From Pseudomonadota bacterium (GTDB lineage Bacteria; Pseudomonadota; Gammaproteobacteria; Pseudomonadales; Oceanobacteraceae), in assembly GCA_023399105.1 (NCBI GenBank), contig JAEWQT010000233.1, forward strand, positions 1 through 12,052: 12,052 nt of DNA. Reading direction: 5' to 3'. Below are positions 7,252-12,052 of this stretch, one piece after another. The notes beneath the pieces are model-generated. The model was given only the letters and a program-made list of their open reading frames with translations. It was not told the DNA's origin and did not search any database. The position numbers were made by a program, and so were the translations under genes. Within the stretch, counting starts at the first letter, position 1. Each line of letters begins with the position of its first letter.

Positions 7252-7266
7252 GCAACGGCGCCGGTC

Positions 7267-8601
7267 TCAGCGCAGCGCCACTTCGACCACTGCCGCCAGC
7301 TCAGTGGCCAGTTGCTGCACCAGTGCCGGATCTTCACCTTCGACCATCACCCGCACCACCGGCTCAGTACCGGAAGGCCGCAGCAACACACGACCACGAC
7401 CCGCCAGACGGGTTTCAGTCGCCGCCACCGCCGCCGTAATTTCCGGCAGACTCATAACATCGGCCTGACGGCTGCGTTTTACGTTGATCATCACCTGCGG
7501 CATTTTCACCATGCGCTGCTGCCAGGTATGCAGATTGGTAGCAGTTTCGGCCAGCGCCTGCAGCACCTGCAGTGCCGCGACAATACCATCGCCGGTGGTA
7601 TTGGCGTCCAGGCACAGCAAGTGACCAGACGACTCACCACCATAACGCCAGCCATGTTCACTGAGCAGCTGCATCACATAGCGGTCACCCACTTTGGCGC
7701 GAACAAAATCAATACCCAGCGCCTTCAGGCCCAGTTCCAGCCCCAGGTTACTCATCAGGGTGCCAACCACACCACCCGGCAACCGTCCCTGCATGCGCGC
7801 ATGGCTGGCAATAATAAAGAGTAACTGGTCACCATCGACCAGCTCACCGGTATGGTCGACCATCATGACGCGGTCACCATCGCCATCAAAGGCGATACCC
7901 AGGTCCGCTTTTTCGGTCAGTACGCGCTGGCGCAAGGCTTCCGGCTCGGTAGAGCCGACGCCGTCATTAATGTTCAGACCATCCGGTTCAATGCCCATAC
8001 TGATGACTTTGGCGCCCAGCTCGCTGAACACCGCCGGGGCGATCTGGTAGGTAGCGCCATGAGCACAATCCAGCACAATGGTCAGCCCGCGCAGATTAAG
8101 GGAATTGGTGGTGCCTTTGCAGAATTCGATGTAGCGACCGGCGGCATCATTAATGCGCTTGGCTTTACCCAGTTGTGCCGAATCGACACAGGTCATGGGC
8201 TGGTCCAGCCAGGATTCAATAGCCAGCTCGGTTTCATCAGGCAGCTTTTCCCCGGCAGCAGAGAAAAATTTGATGCCATTATCGTAATAAGGATTGTGCG
8301 AGGCGCTGATCACAATACCGGCCTGGGCGCGGAAGGTGCGGGTCAGATAAGCAATACCCGGGGTCGGAATCGGCCCCAGCAAACCGACATCAACACCGGC
8401 TGCCGACAAACCGGCTTCCAGCGCTGACTCAAACATATAGCCGGAAATACGCGTGTCTTTGCCGATCAGAATGCGGCTTTTGCCCTGCTGAGCAAACACT
8501 TTGCCGGCCGCCCAGCCCAGTTTCATAACAAATTCCGGCGTAATCGGGGCTTCACCCACCCGACCACGGACACCATCGGTGCCAAAATATTTTCTAGACA
8601 T
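7267..8601 (-). CDS. glmM: phosphoglucosamine mutase
   Basis: GlmM isomerises glucosamine 6-phosphate to glucosamine 1-phosphate, the step before GlmU on the way to UDP-GlcNAc for peptidoglycan and LPS. The 444-residue protein (E. coli 445) begins [13 protein letters not shown]. It has the phosphoserine loop ISASHNP (98-104) with catalytic Ser101, the metal-binding DGDGDR (239-244), the sugar-specificity loop GGESSGH (321-327) and the phosphate-binding RPSGTEP (408-414). The GGESSGH loop separates it from phosphomannomutases. The frame is open 22 codons further upstream but that part is the folP 3' end; AAGGAAGG just before 8601 supports the chosen ATG. The first eight bases overlap folP, as expected for coupled expression. 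The folP-glmM pairing is conserved in E. coli. Confidence 0.97.
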   Translation of the reverse strand: MSRKYFGTDGVRGRVGEAPITPEFVMKLGWAAGKVFAQQGKSRILIGKDTRISGYMFESALEAGLSAAGVDVGLLGPIPTPGIAYLTRTFRAQAGIVISASHNPYYDNGIKFFSAAGEKLPDETELAIESWLDQPMTCVDSAQLGKAKRINDAAGRYIEFCKGTTNSLNLRGLTIVLDCAHGATYQIAPAVFSELGAKVISMGIEPDGLNINDGVGSTEPEALRQRVLTEKADLGIAFDGDGDRVMMVDHTGELVDGDQLLFIIASHARMQGRLPGGVVGTLMSNLGLELGLKALGIDFVRAKVGDRYVMQLLSEHGWRYGGESSGHLLCLDANTTGDGIVAALQVLQALAETATNLHTWQQRMVKMPQVMINVKRSRQADVMSLPEITAAVAATETRLAGRGRVLLRPSGTEPVVRVMVEGEDPALVQQLATELAAVVEVALR

Positions 8602-9436
8602 AACCTTCCTTAAGCGTCGCACGCAGCACTTGCATAGCCTGTGCGGTTTCCTGCACATCGTGCACACGGATAATACGGGCGCCCTTCATGGCGCAGATAA
8701 CGGCCCCGCTGACACTGCCCTGCAATCGCTCAGCAGCAACAGCCTGCCCGGTAGCCGCGCCAATCATACGCTTGCGCGACAACCCCGTCAGCAGTGGTAA
8801 TTCTAATTGCTGCAGATACTCCAGCCGGTTCAGCAGCCGGTAATTGTGCTGATCGTTCTTGCCAAAGCCGAAGCCCGGGTCAATCAGCAGTCGTTCACGG
8901 GCAATGCCGGCCTGCTCGCAGCGCAGAATACTGTCTTGCAGTTGCTGCAGCACCGCTTCTTCAATGGGCACATCATAATGCGGCGCGTCCTGCATGATCT
9001 GCGGCTCACCGTTCATGTGCATCAGACACACCGGTAAACCGGTTGCCGCCGCCGCAGCAAGCGCTCCAGGCCGGGTTAACGAACGCACATCATTGAGTAA
9101 ATGGGCACCGGCACCGGCACCGGCGGTCATCACGGCCGGACTGCTGGTATCAATGGAAATACAGACATCCAGCCGTGCCGCAATGGCCTCCACCACCGGC
9201 ACTACCCGTTCCAGCTCTTCCTGCTCGCCCACCTGGACAGCCCCCGGACGGGTCGATTCACCGCCGATATCGATCAGCTCGGCCCCATCCTGCAGCATCT
9301 GTTCCGCATGGCGCAGCGCGGCATCCAGTGCATGAAAGCGCCCGCCATCAGAAAACGAATCAGGGGTGACATTCAGAATGCCCATCACCCGCGGCAAGCT
9401 CAGGTCCAGCTCACGCGAACCACAACGAAGTATCAT
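8594..9436 (-). CDS. folP: dihydropteroate synthase
   Basis: FolP joins 6-hydroxymethyl-dihydropterin diphosphate with p-aminobenzoate to form dihydropteroate and is the target of sulfonamides. The 280-residue TIM-barrel protein (E. coli 282) shows [14 protein letters not shown] (19-32), GGESTRPGA (58-66), the pterin-pocket residues Asp96 in SIDTSS and Asn115 in [14 protein letters not shown] (186-193), and LTGLSRKR (216-223) with the conserved SRK. Phe28 and Pro64, positions where changes give sulfonamide resistance in E. coli, are the sensitive forms here. The open frame continues 64 codons upstream through the terminator and into ftsH, but that Arg-rich extension is not part of the family. 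ATG at 9434-9436 has AAGGAA eight bases before it. The gene follows the ftsH terminator by only 18 bases. Confidence 0.97.
   Translation of the reverse strand: MILRCGSRELDLSLPRVMGILNVTPDSFSDGGRFHALDAALRHAEQMLQDGAELIDIGGESTRPGAVQVGEQEELERVVPVVEAIAARLDVCISIDTSSPAVMTAGAGAGAHLLNDVRSLTRPGALAAAAATGLPVCLMHMNGEPQIMQDAPHYDVPIEEAVLQQLQDSILRCEQAGIARERLLIDPGFGFGKNDQHNYRLLNRLEYLQQLELPLLTGLSRKRMIGAATGQAVAAERLQGSVSGAVICAMKGARIIRVHDVQETAQAMQVLRATLKEGYV
9104..9124 (+). repeat. short GGCACC tandem repeat inside folP
   Basis: Three full copies and half a fourth of the hexamer GGCACC. On the coding strand they encode the alternating Gly-Ala run AGAGAGAH, about residues 105-112, just after the Asp96 strand. Because the unit is six bases, slippage would keep the frame and add or remove two residues. 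Confidence 0.7.
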
Positions 9437-9454
9437 AACGAGGTTCCTTAATGC

Positions 9455-9479
9455 AAAAAGGCGGCTGACGCCGCCTTTT
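9455..9479 (-). terminator. intrinsic terminator after ftsH
   Basis: A 10-bp stem AAAAGGCGGC / GCCGCCTTTT (9456-9465 with 9470-9479) with a four-base loop. In the minus-strand RNA it ends in five U residues. It lies 42 bases after the ftsH stop and ends 18 bases before the folP ATG, leaving just enough space for the folP ribosome binding site. It ends rlmE-ftsH transcripts and probably limits readthrough into folP-glmM. Confidence 0.85.
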
Positions 9480-9521
9480 GTTCTATCAATTTTTCTATCG
9501 GTTAACAGAGGCAGCGAGCAC

Positions 9522-11453
9522 TCACTGCTTCTCACCAGCCGGATGTCCATCTGCATCGGCATCAGGATCACGGGCCATATCCTGGCTCGCCTCTTCGCCC
9601 GCCGGCGCCGCCGGACCGGACGCATCATGGTCCCCCCAGGCCTTGGGCGGCCGCGGGGTTTTGCCGTTCATAATGTCATCGATCTGATCGGCGTCGATGG
9701 TTTCATATTCCATCAGTGCGTCTTTCATCAGCTCCAGCTTGTCGCGGTTTTCTTCCAGAATGCGGTAAGCACGCTGATAACAACGATCGAGCAGATCTTT
9801 CACTTCGGAATCAATCAGGCGTGCGGTCTCATCGGACAGGTGCGCCATCTGATGACCACCAGCCGAACCCAGATAGCCATTCTGTTCTTCTTCGGTGTAC
9901 AACTGCGCGCCCAGTTTATCGGACAAACCCCACTTGGTGACGTAGTTGCGCGCGTATTTGGTGGCCCGCTCAATATCGTTGGACGCACCGGTGGTAACAC
10001 CGTCTTTACCCAGGGTGATTTCCTCAGCAATGCGTCCACCGTACAGCGAGCAGATATTGCTTTCGATACCCCGCTTGCTGATGGAATGACGGTCTTCTTC
10101 CGGCAGGAACATGGTGACACCCAACGCCCGGCCACGCGGAATAATGGACACCTTGTACACCGGATCATGTTCTGGCATCAGACGGCCAACAATGGCGTGA
10201 CCGGCTTCATGGTAAGCGGTATTGGTTTTCTCTTTCTCCGACATCACCATGGTTTTGCGCTCGGCGCCCATCATGATTTTGTCTTTGGCTTTTTCAAACT
10301 CTTCCATGGTGACCAGGTTGCGGTTAGCACGGGCAGCAAACAGAGCCGCTTCGTTTACCAGGTTGGCCAGATCGGCACCAGAGAAGCCCGGAGTACCGCG
10401 GGCAATCAGGGACGCATTCACGTCTTTGGCCACCGGTACTTTGCGCATGTGCACGTTCAGAATCTGTTCACGGCCACGGATGTCCGGCAAACCCACCACC
10501 ACCTGGCGGTCAAAACGACCGGGGCGCAACAGTGCCGGGTCGAGCACGTCCGGACGGTTAGTGGCGGCAATCACGATAATGCCGTCGTTCACTTCAAAGC
10601 CGTCCATTTCCACCAGCAGCTGGTTCAGGGTCTGTTCGCGTTCGTCGTTACCGCCGCCAATGCCGACACCACGGGAACGACCGACGGCATCGATTTCGTC
10701 GATAAAGATAATACAGGGCGCTTGTTTCTTGGCCTGCTCGAACATGTCGCGCACCCGCGATGCACCGACACCCACAAACATTTCCACAAAGTCAGAACCG
10801 GAAATCGAAAAGAACGGCACCCGCGCTTCACCGGCAATGGCCTTGGCCAGCAAGGTTTTACCGGTACCCGGCTGGCCGACCATCAGCACACCGCGGGGAA
10901 TTTTACCGCCCAGGCGCTGGTATTTACCCGGATCGCGCAGAAATTCGACCAGTTCTTTTACGTCTTCTTTGGCTTCGTCACAGCCGGCCACATCTTCAAA
11001 AGTGGTTTTGATCTGATCTTCACTCAGCAGTTTGGCCTTGCTCTTACCAAAGGCCATCGGGCCGCCTTTACCGCCGCCACCGCCCTGCATCTGGCGCATA
11101 AACAGCATAAACACCGCAATGATAATCAGGATCGGCAATGAGGCCAGCAACAGTTGGGTAAAGAAGCCCTGCTTCTCGGGTTTCTCACCGACGATCTGCA
11201 CATTGTTATTCAGCAAGGTGTCGATCAGTTTGTCGTCGTATACCGGCAGTACGGTTTCAAATGAACCGCCGCCAGTGCTGATACCGGAAATGGTCTGACC
11301 GGAAATGGTGACTTTCTCTACCTGACCGTTGCCGACCGCAGTGATGAACTCCGAATACGACAGCGTGGTGCCACGGCTGACATTCTGGAAGTTATTGAAC
11401 ACCATCATCAGAACAGCGGCGATCACTGCCCACAACAGGAAATTTTTTGCCAT
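9522..11453 (-). CDS. ftsH: ATP-dependent zinc metalloprotease FtsH
   Basis: FtsH is the hexameric inner-membrane AAA+ protease that degrades LpxC, sigma-32 (in E. coli) and unassembled membrane proteins. The 643-residue protein has two membrane helices (about 4-21 and 99-120) flanking a periplasmic domain. The AAA module has Walker A GQPGTGKT (193-200), pore loop MFVGVG (225-230), Walker B FIDEID (250-255) and the second region of homology (299-316) with Arg313 in the RPGRFDR finger. The protease module has HEAGH (415-419) and third zinc ligand Asp493 in SNDIER. Walker A has Gln where E. coli and P. aeruginosa have Pro. The ATG at 11451-11453 gives the classical MAKNFLLW start; GAGGTGG upstream serves as ribosome binding site, and four extra in-frame codons further upstream are ignored. 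The acidic C-terminal tail (606-643) is variable in the family. Confidence 0.98.
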   Translation of the reverse strand: MAKNFLLWAVIAAVLMMVFNNFQNVSRGTTLSYSEFITAVGNGQVEKVTISGQTISGISTGGGSFETVLPVYDDKLIDTLLNNNVQIVGEKPEKQGFFTQLLLASLPILIIIAVFMLFMRQMQGGGGGKGGPMAFGKSKAKLLSEDQIKTTFEDVAGCDEAKEDVKELVEFLRDPGKYQRLGGKIPRGVLMVGQPGTGKTLLAKAIAGEARVPFFSISGSDFVEMFVGVGASRVRDMFEQAKKQAPCIIFIDEIDAVGRSRGVGIGGGNDEREQTLNQLLVEMDGFEVNDGIIVIAATNRPDVLDPALLRPGRFDRQVVVGLPDIRGREQILNVHMRKVPVAKDVNASLIARGTPGFSGADLANLVNEAALFAARANRNLVTMEEFEKAKDKIMMGAERKTMVMSEKEKTNTAYHEAGHAIVGRLMPEHDPVYKVSIIPRGRALGVTMFLPEEDRHSISKRGIESNICSLYGGRIAEEITLGKDGVTTGASNDIERATKYARNYVTKWGLSDKLGAQLYTEEEQNGYLGSAGGHQMAHLSDETARLIDSEVKDLLDRCYQRAYRILEENRDKLELMKDALMEYETIDADQIDDIMNGKTPRPPKAWGDHDASGPAAPAGEEASQDMARDPDADADGHPAGEKQ

Positions 11454-11476
11454 ATCCGGCACCACCTCATTTGTCC

Positions 11477-11500
11477 GAATGGCCGCTTATCCGGCCATTC
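11477..11500 (-). other. rlmE-ftsH intergenic inverted repeat
   Basis: A perfect 9-bp inverted repeat, GAATGGCCG and CGGCCATTC, with a six-base loop fills the middle of the 75-base gap between rlmE and ftsH. It has no U-tract, so it is not a Rho-independent terminator. It ends about 20 bases before the ftsH ribosome binding region. It may be an RNA structure, processing site or operator; reading alone cannot tell which. Confidence 0.6.
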
Positions 11501-11528
11501 ATTTCTGCCGCTAGCTTAACAAGCCAGA

Positions 11529-12052
11529 CTAAGCACGGAAACCTTTACCAACGACGTAGACCTCGCGCGAACGCGGGCGTGACGCCTTCGGCTTACGAAT
11601 CATTACCTTACTGAACGATTCCCTGACGTCTTTCACATACTGGTCAAAGCCATCGCCCTGAAACACTTTGGCCACAAACTGACCATTCGGTTTCAAAACC
11701 TGACGCGCCATATCCAGCGCCAGCTCGACCAGATACATGGAACCAGGCTGGTCAATCGACGCCATGCCACTCATGTTGGGGGCCATGTCAGAAATTACAA
11801 GGTCCACCGGGCGGCCACCCACGGCTGCCATAATCTGATCGAACACCGATTGTTCGGTAAAATCGCCCTGAATGAAATCGACATCCGCTATCGGATCCAT
11901 AGGCAGAATATCGGACGCAATAATGACGCCATTACCGTTCAGCTTACGCCCCACCACCTGTGACCAGCCGCCCGGGGCGGCGCCAAGATCCAGAATCACC
12001 ATGCCGGGCTTGATCAGCTGGTCTTTTTCGTCCAGCTCAATCAGCTTATAAC
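11529..12052 (-). CDS. rlmE: 23S rRNA (uridine-2552-2'-O)-methyltransferase RlmE, 5' end cut by window
   Basis: RlmE (FtsJ/RrmJ) uses S-adenosylmethionine to methylate the ribose of U2552 in the A-loop of 23S rRNA on the 50S subunit. The window holds the last 173 residues of a protein usually near 207. They begin [17 protein letters not shown], followed by the SAM-binding motif [11 protein letters not shown]. The K-D-K-E catalytic tetrad is all present: Lys in the opening YKL, Asp in SDMAPNMSG, Lys in VAKVFQG and Glu in SREVYVV. The gene continues past the right edge, so its start cannot be seen. The rlmE-ftsH pair is conserved in gammaproteobacteria; in E. coli the two form a heat-shock operon, but I see no sigma-32 promoter in the 75-base gap. 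Confidence 0.96.
   Translation of the reverse strand, partial: YKLIELDEKDQLIKPGMVILDLGAAPGGWSQVVGRKLNGNGVIIASDILPMDPIADVDFIQGDFTEQSVFDQIMAAVGGRPVDLVISDMAPNMSGMASIDQPGSMYLVELALDMARQVLKPNGQFVAKVFQGDGFDQYVKDVRESFSKVMIRKPKASRPRSREVYVVGKGFRA

Noticed and set aside
8602..8667. 22-codon N-terminal extension of glmM
   Set aside because: This is the folP 3' end read in another frame. GlmM homologues start at [10 protein letters not shown], and a strong ribosome binding site precedes it.
9437..9628. 64-codon Arg-rich N-terminal extension of folP
   Set aside because: It includes the ftsH terminator and the end of ftsH in another frame. FolP homologues start at the ATG at 9434-9436, which has a ribosome binding site.
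9366..11141. 591-codon open frame on the plus strand opposite ftsH
   Set aside because: Over most of its length it is the mirror frame of ftsH, kept open by the same avoidance of TTA, CTA and TCA codons. There are no recognisable motifs, and it runs across the ftsH terminator.
1..12052. Mobile elements, CRISPR arrays, toxin-antitoxin or defence genes
   Set aside because: Both strands were checked. Every substantial stretch is explained by conserved housekeeping genes in conserved order, and the only repeats are short hairpins and one hexamer run.

Overview
The window is a densely packed chromosomal housekeeping block. Every gene I can support lies on the minus strand, so transcription runs from right to left. 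In transcription order the genes are rlmE (5' end cut by the window), ftsH, folP, glmM, tpiA, secG, tRNA-Leu(GAG), rimP, nusA, infB, rbfA and truB (3' end cut by the window). This order is the classical gammaproteobacterial arrangement shared by Escherichia coli and Pseudomonas. The pseudomonad-like version, with tpiA between glmM and secG and no argG insertion, fits best. Protein similarity and the moderately GC-rich composition suggest a marine gammaproteobacterium of the Oceanospirillales/Pseudomonadales type; the genus cannot be fixed by reading alone. There are no mobile elements, CRISPR arrays, prophage genes or signs of transfer.

Layout from the right: 11529-12052 encodes the C-terminal five sixths of the 23S rRNA 2'-O-methyltransferase RlmE. 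It is followed by the membrane AAA+ protease FtsH (9522-11453), with an inverted repeat between them. A clear intrinsic terminator (9455-9479) separates ftsH from folP-glmM (8594-9436 and 7267-8601), which overlap by 8 bases. These make folate precursor and peptidoglycan precursor. A 72-base gap with a promoter-like sequence leads into tpiA (6457-7194), secG (6057-6446) and the leuU-type tRNA (5952-6037), probably one transcript ended by the hairpin at 5911-5937.

The 252 bases between the tRNA and rimP are the most interesting part. They hold a perfect TATAAT box with a GC-rich discriminator, then a very strong 17-bp symmetrical terminator hairpin, a further 8-bp stem-loop, and another intrinsic-terminator-like hairpin with a U-tract that ends 5 bases before the rimP Shine-Dalgarno sequence. 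The rimP-nusA-infB-rbfA-truB operon encodes NusA, the factor that modulates termination, so this leader looks like a set of attenuators the operon must read through. After it come rimP (5241-5699, TTG start), nusA (3725-5221), infB (1185-3698), rbfA (694-1104) and truB (1-691). Together these supply 30S maturation, transcription elongation/termination control, translation initiation and tRNA pseudouridylation.

Protein-level oddities are few. The IF2 G4 motif reads TKID rather than the usual NKID, and the FtsH Walker A has Gln where many homologues have Pro. I saw no sign of a new multi-gene system; the value here is in the regulatory architecture of the leaders.
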